Source of the DNA: Lamellibrachia columna
Lineage: Eukaryota; Annelida; Polychaeta; Sabellida; Siboglinidae
Direction of reading: 5' to 3'
NCBI GenBank assembly: GCA_963662155.1
Contig: OY759267.1
Location: forward strand, 37,213,778 to 37,277,777
Length of the DNA stretch: 64,000 nucleotides
Made by a program: the position numbers and the translations under genes. Positions 23,801 to 36,601 of the stretch are shown one piece after another. Numbering within the stretch: position 1 is the first letter of the stretch; the number at the start of each line of letters is the position of its first letter. The notes beneath the pieces are model-generated. The model worked only from the letters and a program-made list of their open reading frames with translations, was not told the origin of the DNA and made no database searches.

Positions 23801-24704
23801 AACAAGCCGAAAACGGCCTTCCGTTTCTCAAAGTTTCCATGATGAAGTAACCGCCGTTTCTAAATGTTGCTGTAAGGCGTCAGACGTCGCTTGCCCAGTT
23901 AGCTGTAACATGTTCGATGATTACTTGGGGCAGGGAGGTGGAGTAATTTGTCCCGCGCTCTTGGCTGCGCGACGTCGGCGTTCTCGTGGTAATTAATGCT
24001 AACACGACCTGGCTGAACGATTAAGGTCTAAGTGAAATTATCGACAGGTCTCAGCTTATATCGATGAAAACCCGTTGCAGCAGACCGCTTTTAATGTGAC
24101 ACGAATAGATACGCTGACGTAGTCCGAGATATTCAAAGGTTGTGCTCTGTTTTCTTATACACTTTACCAATCGTTACGTTTATTAAACTGGCTTACAGGA
24201 AGCTGAAAGCACGCGGAACCGTTTCTATCGATGTTCTACCATGTCGATATTTCCGTTCTGTATTTACCTTCTGAGAAGCTTGTAATTACAAAGGTCGGAG
24301 CGGAATTCTACAGTAACTGGGTATAATTAGCTGTGTATCATTTCTAGCGGATGACTGCACGTCCAGGAGTTCTGGGTGCAGACCACAATTAACTTTCCCG
24401 TTGGCGGCCATTGTAGCCTACGATATCAGTAACGTGTTTATAGCACATCAAACATCGCATAAATTACCTCTGTGTGAAATAAAAAAAGGAATATTTCACT
24501 AAAACACCCCAAGCATGACACCCCTGAAGTTCTACCAAAATTAGGTGATTGATCTAAAATACACATATGGCCTAATGACCGCTGTTTATTTCCATCACAT
24601 AAAACTTTATGAGCAGTTGATTTAACTCATCGCAAATCAGGTTCGTCCGTGATCTGTAGTGTGTGAATAGTTAATACTCGAAAGAATTTACTTTGACACA
24701 CACA

Positions 24705-25170
<466 letters not shown>

Positions 25171-25278
25171 ATATATCGAATTTTGACCTGACCCGATCAA
25201 TAATTGTCGAATAATTTGTCATTTAATGATTTCAGCGAAACTAAACGAAAATGCGTACAAACGAGCCAACACATTGTG

Positions 25279-25358
25279 TTGGATACTAGACATGTTGGAT
25301 ACTAGACATGTTGGATACTAGACATGTTGGATACTAGACATGTTGGAAACTAGACATG
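25279..25358. repeat. 16-bp tandem repeat, 5 copies
   Basis: Unit GGATACTAGACATGTT, very uniform. Confidence 0.92.
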
Positions 25359-26440
25359 TTTGATTTTTGAGCGAAATGAATCTGAGCGAAAAACATCGAA
25401 TTGAGAAGAGACCTTTAAAAGCCCAAAGCCTGCAGTAGTCGAAAACTACCCACTTTCTCTACCTCAAAACTGCTCTAATATGTCAACACGCAATTTACTA
25501 GGTACTCTGTCTGCAGTAGAATACGAATTAGTGGTATGGCGGAAGTTAGCAGGATAGACATTGCACCTATTCTATTTAGCTCTCCGCGGAGAGGAGGAAA
25601 CGGAGAATTCGGAGAGGTTGAAATGGCTACAATGGCAGTATGCCCAACAGGAATAGCCAATATTTAACAAGCCGCCGGCCAATGTAAAAATACACTTTCT
25701 CGGCGAACAAACATGATACGATCAGAAGATACGAACACATGACATTTCCGGTACATGATTGGTTAACAAAACGGAGTCACATGCATCGCCCTTTCTGACT
25801 ATGGATCACGAAACGACGCCCACTTGGGGACTGGATTGCAGGAGAGATAATGATTTCACATCAATTGATTTGGTTACGCAGGAAATCGATTTATTTCGGA
25901 AAGAAAGGAATGCATTGTGTCAATATGGATGACGGTACATTAGACAACGTCCGATCACAGGATAATCGCAGAACAGGCAGATAAACAGCGAAGTGGTTTG
26001 CGAACAGCGGTACATCGAGTCTGGTAGTGGGTGGAGATAGCTAACACCGGTAGCAGACGACACGAGACAGACGAACTTGTTCTAAATGAGTATTGTCATC
26101 TGGTATGTTGTTAATATTTAAAGACAGCTATGGGAATTGTTAACGATTGCCGATCCCATTTGGAAGGCATTCATGTTATGCGGTTAAGATGTTAAGACAC
26201 GGCTGTTGTTGGTTTTATACTGTTATTGGAAAACGCAACTATGATAATCGTGGTTCGTGCCGCGCTCGTAGGCGCAAGAAAACACAGACTGCTGACATTA
26301 ACAGTACGATGTCTGAACACTAACACTCGCTAAATTACTTTCTCCTCCGCATTCAATGTGGACATGGTATCGCCCCGAAACATTCAAATTAAACAGTGTA
26401 GCTAATTAAAACACACGTGCGCCTTGAAGATGCTAAAATA
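25359..26440. other. No gene recognised (intronic)
   Basis: Only short ORFs without recognisable motifs. Confidence 0.5.
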
Positions 26441-26775
26441 AAATATTTAGTGTGTACTATAGTATGTAGTATATTATGTACTATGGTATGTACTATAGTA
26501 TGTACAGGAGTGTGTACTATAGTATGTAGTATTGTATAAATATAGTATGTACTATTGTGTGTAATATAGTATGTACTATAGTATGTAGTATATTATGTAC
26601 TATAGTGTGTACTATTGTATGTACTATAGTATGTACTATAGTATAATATAGTACGTAGCATAATATGTAGCATAGTATGCACAGTAGTATGTACTATAGT
26701 GTGTACTATTATATGTACTATAGTATGTACTACTGTATATACTATAGTGTGTGTACTATAGTATGTACTATAGAA
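26440..26775. repeat. TAGTATGTACTA-type minisatellite
   Basis: Irregular array of self-complementary TACTATAGTATG and TACTATAGTGTG steps over about 330 bp. The unit is itself a palindrome, so either strand can fold into many small hairpins. Confidence 0.9.
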
Positions 26776-27227
26776 CATAATTTTGCGATACAAAAAAGCA
26801 AACTCTGCACCTTTAATTGAATTCGCAATCAAGAAGGCACTATTTATTCTCTACGATACAACGGAGCAGGAGATACAATGCCCAGAGTACTTGCAAGTAC
26901 TCATACAATTTGTAAGTAATAAGAACAATTAATGTTTGCTAACAATTATGGTTTTGATAAATTTTCAAAGTCTTATTAGTTTATTTAAAATATGACTCTT
27001 AAACAACACAGATAACTTAACAGTTATTTTACGCGATTAATAAAACTAGGAAAGATGGACGGTATAACTTGGTAGTTCGTACGTGAATATAACATGACAG
27101 GATACGCAACATTATTACAGAAATGTCCATATATGCCTTGCTACATGGTGTTTGTTAATATATTTGAAATTGGAATGTAATACTGGCCATTATAGTAACG
27201 TTCAATGACTCCTTGCCCTAGGACTAC

Positions 27228-27587
27228 GTAACTTCGGACAATCGAAGAAAAGACGCGTGACGTTGTCAACAGTTGTACGTAGTTGTTCGCATAGCGTTGC
27301 GGACTATCTTATTGTGTTGTGTTACACCTAGACACTTGCGTCTCGGGCGTTCATCTACGACACGACGGTTGGGTTATCTACGACACGACGGTTGGGTTAT
27401 CTATGACACGATGATTGGGTTATCTCAGTAATTTTTTGGGGCGAAATTCACCCCGCTGTTACATCTTCTACGAACAATCGAATTACCCTTTGTAGTTAGT
27501 ACGTACAACTGTCCGCAACGCTACGCGAACAACTACGTACAATTATTGACAACGTCATGCGTCTTGTTTTCGATTGTGCGAAGTTAC
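27228..27587. mobile_element. Foldback element: 77-bp inverted repeats around a 206-bp core
   Basis: The left arm 27228-27304 starts GTAACTTCGGACAATCGAAG and ends GCGTTGCGGAC. The right arm 27511-27587 is its reverse complement with roughly eight mismatches. The core contains three 23-bp repeats and no ORF. This looks like a MITE or other non-autonomous DNA element, with family unknown. Confidence 0.75.
27353..27423. repeat. 23-bp tandem repeat, 3 copies
   Basis: Unit CTACGACACGACGGTTGGGTTAT; the third copy has several changes. Confidence 0.9.
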
Positions 27588-28218
27588 ACAATATATGGAC
27601 AAGGCGTCGTTATAGACAGTACTATGACGGCGAGTATTACGTCGCAATTTCAAGAAGCCATCAATATACCGACTGGCAGCACCGTGCACCAATCCATACG
27701 TGGATATTTCCGTGATAAAGTTGTGTATTCTGACATTTTACAGTCACATACGAACTCCCTTGGGGAATCAAACGAAAACAGATGCATGGGTATTCGTCTT
27801 CCATTTGGTTTGACATGATACACCCGCGTCTGTGTGATATGCTCGCTTCGCCAGTTTTGCTGGCTTGGCGTTCGCTGTTATTAATTTGTGTTAGCTCACT
27901 TATTCAAGTTCCGTGAGTTTGACCTTTTGGCGGATCGGTTAACACGCGAGTTATGCGACGAATGGTCGGCAGAGTAGTGTTGGGGAGGACGAGTTTCGAG
28001 ACACAGCAATTTTTCATTGCTTCTGCTGCATCTCTTGACTTGAGTGGCACGTTCCACTTGAAATGTTAACACCGTTTCACCTGTTTCACATGTTGCTAGA
28101 AAGCTTAGCAAAATGTGAAACAAAACCAACGATGGAACATGGTGATAACATTGTTAGTGTGCAAAACGCATTTCTTTTGTGACTGGGCTGAGAAAATGCT
28201 TACCCATAAATCATATTT

Positions 28219-28256
28219 GCCCGCCCGCCCGCCCGCCCGCCCGCCCGCCCGCCCCA
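28219..28256. repeat. (CCCG)n tract, G-quadruplex candidate on the minus strand
   Basis: About nine tandem CCCG units. The minus strand therefore has successive GGG runs separated by one base, which meets the usual G-quadruplex pattern. It lies about 150 bp before the splice acceptor at 28402. Confidence 0.9.
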
Positions 28257-28402
28257 CTTTTTGATGGTCACGTTTTCTTATAATTATGCAAAACGTTAAC
28301 GTGGCCACCAATGGGAAATATAACTGTACCCTGAACCCTCTAATGACTCATCGGAGGCCACTTCCATCGTTGCACTGCTTCATCACGTCCCCTGTCTTGC
28401 AG

Positions 28403-28542
28403 ATGACCATCGTGGACGGCTCGTTGCTGGAGAAGGACGGCCGCCTCATCGTCCACCTGGAGTGGATCAACTCACACCTGCTCTACAACGAGAAGTACAA
28501 CCGCCTGGACGAGGTCGCCTGCAGGCAGAAGCACCAGATGAT
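28403..28542 (+). CDS. Internal exon, same MATH-like gene
   Basis: The 140-nt exon lies between CTGTCTTGCAG and the donor AT|GTACGT, entering in phase 0 and leaving in phase 2. It encodes GRLIVHLEWINSHLLYNEKY and LDEVACRQKHQM. GC-rich codon use matches the other exons of this gene. Confidence 0.8.
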
Positions 28543-29104
28543 GTACGTTAGGACAAAACGACAGAGGTTTCATTGTCGCTATCTTTGTATTGCCAGTTGC
28601 TTTTGTGTCCATCAACCTTGTATGACACCCAAGATAATGATTGTATCTTAATCTAGTTTGTATGTCCATACATACAGCAGAGAACGATGGAAAGGCATTT
28701 TATTTTGCTTCCAATACACTAATATCAGTTATCGTACGATGTGCCAGTTGCCGCACCAGTGACATGTCGCATACGCATTCGCGCACGCACGTACACAATT
28801 TTACCTTTGGAAAAACGTCAGCTGTGTTTCGAAGTAAGAACCACGTATAGGAAACCGCATCACGTACCTACATTTACTGAAACAAAATGACAAACGGACA
28901 CAGCTATGATTCCACGACACTATTCTTCACCTCTACTGCAATTATGTTTAATTATGATGAATTAACTCCATGAATGTTAGCGGATGAACGGTGAACATGT
29001 TTGACAGTAAAACCAATCAGAAACACCTCCTCTGTTGTGCAAGCCTAACGTAAAAGTCTATGGTAAAGTAAATCTGCATCGGTATTTCCACACTGTCATT
29101 GCAG

Positions 29105-29246
29105 GCGTGAAATCATGGCGCTGCAGGCCGAGAACTATGCGCTAGAAAAGCAGCTCCATAGCTACCATTTATCAATGTCGAGAAACAATGGCGCCGCTGC
29201 GTCACGATACCCGGATGATCACGTGAAAGGACGATACCGGCCTTGA
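29105..29246 (+). CDS. Terminal exon, same MATH-like gene
   Basis: Acceptor ATTGCAG (AG at 29103-29104) supplies the base completing the split codon. The reading continues REIMALQAENYALEKQLHSY, a short heptad-like coiled coil, through RNNGAAASRY and ends at TGA 29244-29246. The predicted protein thus has beta-rich segments followed by a short C-terminal helix. Homology is unrecognised beyond the possible MATH-like fold; a search with the concatenated exons would settle it. Confidence 0.75.
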
Positions 29247-29358
29247 TCTCCCGCCATCGCGTCACGAGATGCCGGAAAACGACTGCTGATTGAGCTGAGC
29301 AAGATTAGACAAGTCACACACGTTTATTTTCTGTGCCGCACATAAACTTAACGTTTAC

Positions 29359-29364
29359 AATAAA
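29359..29364 (+). terminator. Polyadenylation signal AATAAA of the MATH-like gene
   Basis: AATAAA lies 113 bp after the stop codon and is followed by a TG/T-rich stretch (TTGTTGTCTTTTGG) suited to the downstream element. Confidence 0.6.
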
Positions 29365-29455
29365 CTTGTTATTCTAATCGTTGTTGTCTTTTGGTTTGGC
29401 GAAAACGCTTCGGAACACCGTTATTTGTCCAATGTCACGCACGTGTATATGATAT

Positions 29456-29630
29456 AATGATTGTGTTGATGCTAACAGTGTGAACACGTTATACAGAATG
29501 ACATACAACCATACGGGCGGGCTACAAACAGATGAAAAATGGTCGGACTATCGATAAGCCAATTGCTTCCTTGTCCATTTGCAATCTGGAGCTTGTGGCT
29601 TTGGATGGCAATCATGTTAAATCTCATTAA
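29456..29630 (+). mobile_element. Solo 3'-tail of the CR1-like LINE
   Basis: Matches 15240-15415 of the element at 13-15.5 kb: AATGATTGTGTTGATGCTAA, then TCGATAAGCCAATTGCTTCC and GATGGCAATCATGTTAAATC. Confidence 0.75.
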
Positions 29631-31569
<1,939 letters not shown>

Positions 31570-31635
31570 AGATAATTTATGGTAATTATGTGTACAGGGC
31601 AATGGACTTAGGTTACAAATATAATTACTTGTAAA

Positions 31636-31683
31636 GCTAGCCCTACGGCCAACGTTCTAACCACTGAGCTAAGAGGGACTGTC
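31636..31683 (-). mobile_element. tRNA-like head of a truncated SINE
   Basis: The minus strand reads CTTAGCTCAGTGGTTAGAAC, a canonical tRNA A-box region, then GTTGGCCGTAGGGCTAGC. No B box or closing acceptor stem follows, so it is not a tRNA gene. It seems to belong to a different SINE family from the copies at 3456 and 17275. Confidence 0.5.
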
Positions 31684-32319
31684 AGTTAACAAAACACAAG
31701 TTGTCATAACATGCCATGTCACCTGCTGCTCTAGCGAGTGCCACATATGGTAGCGCCATCTCATGGAGTTTCCATAACTAAAACGTTCTGCCTATCCAGT
31801 AGAGTTGGTATTGCTAAGGAGACACGCAACTGGATTTGGGAAGATGAAAACTGCCGCCATGGGTCTTGTGGTTATCAGTTATAAAATAATTAGACGGAAC
31901 AAGTATGAAATGATATGCGCATGAAGGTACGATATTAATAAATTATCTTGTCAAGTCAGACAAACACTCAAATGAAAAATGTACTTCAAAAGCTAACAAG
32001 CACCAGAATGTCCTGATTTTCTCTGACTGAAAACATATTATTTAAATTAATTATCTGCATTCAGTTGTAAAGGCAGTTTATATATAAAATTCCATACCCT
32101 ATTCAATGGTAGCCTAAAATTTACCAGAACACAACTGGTTCCGGTAAGATATCTTACTAACTAATTAAAATTTTTGTTAGTGTGAATACTAACTAATAAT
32201 GAAAGGGATTCGTGTGCTTAATCATGGTAAACAAACTATTTTGGAAGAAAACCGAGCATCTGCCGCTAGCTATCACCCCTTCTTGGTGTAAACCTCGTGC
32301 AGTGAACTGCCGATGAACA

Positions 32320-32862
32320 TTGAATATAATGTCATATATTGTGTCGACCCTTTTATTTTCGTTAAGCGCCGGTGACTCTACCTCGGCGCAGACGGTAAAA
32401 GGAAGTTCTCACGCTCTACTTGGCAGTGAATTGTGCAGCAGCACCGGCTGTAGACGCGCTCCAACGGTAGGTAGTCGTGATGCGTCGGTGTCTATAAGAC
32501 CGGGCGTGTTTCGTCTAGATTCGGTCATACATTCGGTCGGTAGCACCGACGAGAACATTGCGCCAGACGGTACAACAACACTGCACAACAAGCGGTTGTT
32601 GTGGAAAACGACATGTGAACGAAGAGAATTGTGTGTCGCAACGTCGTTACAACGGTTCCGCCTGATTAACTGTGACCAAGTTGGAGGTGGGTCAGAGCGT
32701 TCCGGCATGAACATCATGCCTCAGCTAGAGTTACGAATTAAAGTGCAGAACCTAAAGATCAGTCACGAGTCACAATCTGCAACGAATGTCCGACATAGTA
32801 TTGCCCGTTCCCTTTGGAACTGGATCATTACTCAACAAAGTCCTACTAGGATATTGCGCTGA
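32320..32862 (+). CDS. Unrecognised ORF, 180 codons, doubtful
   Basis: Open frame beginning with a hydrophobic stretch like a signal peptide (YIVSTLLFSLSAGDSTSAQ) followed by Ser/Arg-rich sequence with scattered Cys. There is no recognised domain, and two in-frame Met residues give alternative starts. The region has moderate GC, and the opposite strand is also open for 102 codons. It could be a lineage-specific secreted protein or chance. It lies 0.7 kb upstream of the chitin deacetylase-like gene on the same strand. Confidence 0.2.
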   Translation: MNIMSYIVSTLLFSLSAGDSTSAQTVKGSSHALLGSELCSSTGCRRAPTVGSRDASVSIRPGVFRLDSVIHSVGSTDENIAPDGTTTLHNKRLLWKTTCERRELCVATSLQRFRLINCDQVGGGSERSGMNIMPQLELRIKVQNLKISHESQSATNVRHSIARSLWNWIITQQSPTRILR

Positions 32863-32937
32863 GGGTGTATTTCAGACTGTCCTTCTCTAGAGTTAGTGAG
32901 TCAATGACAGGTTTTGTCCATTTCCCTGCGTGGGATC

Positions 32938-33118
32938 TGTTACTTCCCCTGGCATAGACACCAGGTAGAAGGGAACAACGGATTTTAGTGTCTCTTCCGA
33001 AAGACATAGACAAAGTGGGGTGAACGAAACTACCCCAGCTTCGAAACGGTGAAGGTAGCATCGAACCACCGTCCTCTCGATCGACAGGCGGGTGCCCTAA
33101 TCAGAAAACCACCGCTCC
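32938..33118 (-). mobile_element. tRNA-derived SINE, 5' part
   Basis: Shares CCCCTGGCATAGACACCAGG, TTTTAGTGTCTCTTCCGAAA and CGAAACTACCCCAGCTTCGA with the copies at 4477 and 1820. The B box is degraded here. Confidence 0.7.
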
Positions 33119-33214
33119 CCTCGTTGCTACTTTAAGGGGTCGGGTACAACTTATGTAGTACTCATTATTACCGAGGGCAACACACGAATGGAGTATAATA
33201 TCTACTGATTGTGT

Positions 33215-33375
33215 AATTATCAGCTGTATCGATAGGTTTAAATACAGAATTGAGAGATATCTTATAAGGGTGGGCCACGTATACGTAAACATGTTCAGTA
33301 TCTATGCCAATTTCAGCCAATGGCTGCGGTGTCCACTTGCCGTCTGGTGGTTTTCGCTTTGGAAGACATTCGTGT
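33215..33375 (+). mobile_element. Solo 3'-tail of the CR1-like LINE
   Basis: ATCGATAGGTTTAAATACAG, then GATATCTTATAAGGGTGGGC and CCAATGGCTGCGGTGTCCAC, correspond to 15275-15415 of the 13-15.5 kb element, with about 20% changes. Confidence 0.75.
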
Positions 33376-33521
33376 TTCTAATTGTATATAGTACACATTT
33401 CATACCAGTTTTATATGTAAGCATGTGTGAGATTGGTGCGCATCGGAGTGAATCGCATTGCTTTATATAATGTGCAGCTTCTACTATGTGCACAACCGAT
33501 ATTTGAGTTTCGTTTATTTTT

Positions 33522-33585
33522 AGGTGCTGGAACCATAGAAACGGGATATCAGTCATTGAGAGCCAACCACAACATCGACGCGACC
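33522..33585 (+). promoter_or_regulatory. Splice acceptor and 5' leader of the chitin deacetylase-like gene
   Basis: TTTCGTTTATTTTTAG (AG at 33522-33523) is a strong acceptor, leaving a 62-nt leader before the ATG. The noncoding first exon was not located. Confidence 0.5.
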
Positions 33586-34863
33586 ATGAATGCGACGCAG
33601 CCATTCGGCGCTGTATTGCTGGCGACCTTACTCTTATTTCTGACACCCTCTGCGCGGACCGACAACTGTCCTATGGCGGAGGTGCGGTGTGAGATGAATA
33701 TGAACTGCGAGTTACCGCATTGCAACTGCGCTAGTGAATCCCCTCCTGATGACTTGGCACCGGAAGATGTACCGCAGTTAGTCGTGTTCGCCTTCAGTGG
33801 GCCCCTGAATACGGCCTCGTGGCACCAGCTACGGAGGGTATTCGACAACAAGGGAAAGGGTGGCAAGAAGCGCGTGAACCCGAATGGCGAACGGATCACG
33901 ATGACGCTGTTCGTTTCTGATGTAGGCACGGACGACTACTGTCGCGCAGGCGAGTTCTACAACCATGGTCACGAGATCGGTGTCACTGGCTTCAAAGAAA
34001 CCAACTCGATGGAGAACCTCACGCCGATGGGGTGGCAGGAGGTGATGATGGGTCAGAGGGAGAACCTCACGAAGGAGGCAAATATCAACGAAGATGACAT
34101 CCACGGCATGCGTGCGCCAGCGCTTGAGGCGGGCGGCGACCAACAGTTCATGGGTATACAGTTAATGAACGAGAAAAAATGGCTGCCCTACGACTCAAGC
34201 ATCGTGCTCGTCGAGACCGCATTGCAGCTGTGGCCTTATACAATGAACTTCAGGTTTACCGACGCCATCGGCCGGCAGAATCACCACCCGGGCGCCTGCT
34301 ACCCAGGCGTGTGGGAGGTTCCGGTGCAACGCTTCTGTGATAACTACAACACGGAACACGACTTCATCGACGAGTGGGTCGCTGCCAGGAATTTCGAAAT
34401 GCTCTATTACACAATCGCGAACAACTTCTGGAGACACTACTCGACCAACCGCGCGCCGTTCATCATCAACGCACACACCGATTGGTTCAAGAGGGATCCG
34501 TTCGCGCTGGAGGCCGTCGAGCGGTTCATTGACGTTCTCCTGGCGCATGCAGAAAAGGATGTCTACGTGGTGTCTATGGATCAGATGCTTGATTGGGTGA
34601 AACACCCAGTGCCGCTGGACGAAATAGAACAGTCTGATCTCCTCAAGACGCCGACCGGACGAAAGGGTGCAATGTGCGACCTGGTGAAGTTGAACGGAGC
34701 AGAGAACGAAATAGAGACCAGAGGGGCGATTATGGACGACAACATTAAGCTACTAATATGTGGCATTTTGCTGGTGCTGCTCACAGTGTTCATCGCTAAA
34801 GACAGATCCCGATGTCGAAGGCTTCGTAAGTGGGGGCACATATCACAGTGCACGTGGTGTTGA
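33586..34863 (+). CDS. Chitin deacetylase-like protein, predicted inactive, membrane-anchored
   Basis: 425 residues with the layout of animal chitin deacetylase-like proteins (polysaccharide deacetylase, CE4 family). Residues 1-25 form a signal peptide, 28-48 a small Cys-rich segment, and about 64-370 the deacetylase barrel. Family landmarks are kept: KKRVNPNG (94-101), MRAPALEAGGDQQF (175-188), LWPYTMNFRF and a Cys-rich insert. The catalytic and metal-binding residues are not: the family's Asp-Asp in FDDAVN reads FSGPLN (71-72 are Ser-Gly), and the HSxTH metal motif after GHEI reads VTGFKE. A pseudoenzyme or chitin-binding role is therefore inferred. A hydrophobic helix at 387-404 followed by a basic tail suggests a membrane anchor. 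The start at 33586 has a good context (GACCATGA). Upstream in-frame codons lie across a likely acceptor, TTATTTTTAG, ending at 33523. The whole coding region is one exon. Confidence 0.85.
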   Translation: MNATQPFGAVLLATLLLFLTPSARTDNCPMAEVRCEMNMNCELPHCNCASESPPDDLAPEDVPQLVVFAFSGPLNTASWHQLRRVFDNKGKGGKKRVNPNGERITMTLFVSDVGTDDYCRAGEFYNHGHEIGVTGFKETNSMENLTPMGWQEVMMGQRENLTKEANINEDDIHGMRAPALEAGGDQQFMGIQLMNEKKWLPYDSSIVLVETALQLWPYTMNFRFTDAIGRQNHHPGACYPGVWEVPVQRFCDNYNTEHDFIDEWVAARNFEMLYYTIANNFWRHYSTNRAPFIINAHTDWFKRDPFALEAVERFIDVLLAHAEKDVYVVSMDQMLDWVKHPVPLDEIEQSDLLKTPTGRKGAMCDLVKLNGAENEIETRGAIMDDNIKLLICGILLVLLTVFIAKDRSRCRRLRKWGHISQCTWC

Positions 34864-35200
34864 TGGTAACCAGTGTGATGATGAAGCCACGTGGCCTACT
34901 TGGATGACACGATGTTGGGCCGACTGCTAAACCAGAACCCACATCTGGTCCAAAATCCTGCAGCAGGTATAGCATGAAGGCTACATGTGATGCCACTGCA
35001 GTAAGATGAAATTAAATGATGCAATGACATCAGTGAACACTCACTATGCCAGTGAATTTGCACCCAGATTTAGCCCGGACGTTGAACCGGGGGCCTACCT
35101 TGAGAGGACACTCAAACACTCGAGCTTGAGGTCAAACGTGAATCCCTGCTCACCACACAAGACGCACACAGCAAGTTCAATGTTGCACGTGGATGCCCAA
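34864..35200. other. Downstream flank of the chitin deacetylase-like gene
   Basis: No clear AATAAA was found close to the stop, and no gene. A 3' exon is possible since the reading frame simply ends after the membrane helix. Confidence 0.4.
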
Positions 35201-35204
35201 CAGT

Positions 35205-35390
35205 CGTGGTGAAAACTTGAACAGTGGATTGCTCAGAACGGCCACCGCATGGAACACATGTTCTAATTAAAAATTACTTGTAGCCATTTTCCTCACGTGA
35301 ACCGCACAATTCAGTATAAAACCGACTTACGAGAGATCCTGTAGACATGGCGCCAGATCCAGTACCTGGTCTTAACAATGACATTGCCCA
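35205..35390 (+). repeat. Dispersed repeat, copy 1
   Basis: GTGGATTGCTCAGAACGGCC, then GGAACACATGTTCTAATTAA and GACATGGCGCCAGATCCAGT. A second copy in the same orientation is at 36183-36345. Confidence 0.85.
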
Positions 35391-36182
35391 ACAAAGACTT
35401 TCAAATGGTCTAACCACTGATCGGTGTTAAGTTACAGTTTTCACTTTACATTGTTAATTGTGATGCGAACCTAAGGCTTCAACCTCTTGGTAATATTGTT
35501 GAACCTTTGCGGTACCTAGGTTTTTCTGCACGAAACTTGTTTCTCTAGCAAGTTTAGTGTTAAGAGCCTGGATTTTTCATACGTCAGCATTTGCAAATGT
35601 TTTTGCTGTAAGAATAGAGTGACATTGAGAATACAGAGTGACATTGGTAGAATATTAAAGCCAGCCGGGCTATGCATCATGGTTGTTGCGGTAACGTGCT
35701 CGGTCATTCACAGTTTGAGATAGCGATTGGTGACTCAAGCGAATCACTTTGGTGTGTGGTGAGATCATATGCAGTTAGAGCAAATATGATGGATGACATT
35801 GTGTAGCGTGCATAATTCCGCGTCTCGTATTTCAAGTATACACTTATTGCTTGGATGTTCTTGACTTTTGAGCATAGACTCCGTTTGGGGAGTTCAACAG
35901 ATAACCTATCTGCAGAACTGGAAACTCGAGTTATCAAGTTTGACTCAACTCGTACTTTTACAAGACCAGAGATTTGACTTGAGTCTCAAGCATTTGGGAC
36001 TTACTTGAGCCCAAAAGACTTGAACAAGGACTTTATAAACTAATTAATTGCTCTACTGATGCGAGTTGTTTACGTAACTGGTAATCATGTCCATTGTTCG
36101 GTCATCCAGAAGAACGACTCATTAAGGCATGCACATCCATCACGCCTACAGTGTACATGTTCAGGGGTCATGGAAAAAACGT

Positions 36183-36345
36183 GAAAAGTGGATTGCTCAA
36201 AAAGTCATCACATGGAACACATGTTCTAATTAAAAATTACTTGTACCTATTTTCATCATGTGAATCGCGCAATTATGTATACATCCGACTTCTGAGAGAC
36301 CCTGTAGATATGGCGCCAGATCTAGTACCTGGTCGTCGGCAATGA
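36183..36345 (+). repeat. Dispersed repeat, copy 2
   Basis: Matches 35205-35390 at roughly 80% (GTGGATTGCTCAAAAAGTCA, GGAACACATGTTCTAATTAA, GATATGGCGCCAGATCTAGT). It stops exactly where Gypsy pol sequence begins. Confidence 0.85.
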
Positions 36346-36593
36346 CGTCGACACCGTGGATGTCGCCAAGTGTTTCCTCATTTCTCTTCTGCATTATCTC
36401 ACTGGCCTGGTGAGATCCCGAAGGGCATTCATATGAAGTGTTTTCTGTACCACGGCGTGTTGAATGTGCAGAGATATGACGACTCCTCGCTAAGCGTCAC
36501 GTGCTAATAGCCACCATTCATGTCAACTATTACGTTCAGTGGTCGCGGATCCAAACACAGTCTGAGAGCGCCAGATTTCTTCGCGACTATCAC
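36346..36593 (-). mobile_element. Ty3/Gypsy retrotransposon pol fragment (3' part)
   Basis: Minus-strand readings give RT palm pieces such as KKSGALRLCLDPRPLN and CTFNTPWYRKHFI, with stops between. It continues the RT fragment on the other side of the hAT element at 36602-38175. This is a decayed retrotransposon copy and not a gene of the host. Confidence 0.75.
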
Positions 36594-36601
36594 CAGATTG
36601 C
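36594..36601. other. 8-bp target site duplication of hAT (left)
   Basis: CAGATTGC, identical to 38176-38183. Confidence 0.9.

Noticed and set aside
27920..28005. tRNA-like stretch GGCGGATCGGTTAACACGCG
   Set aside because: No B box at the proper spacing and no copies with the same flanks.
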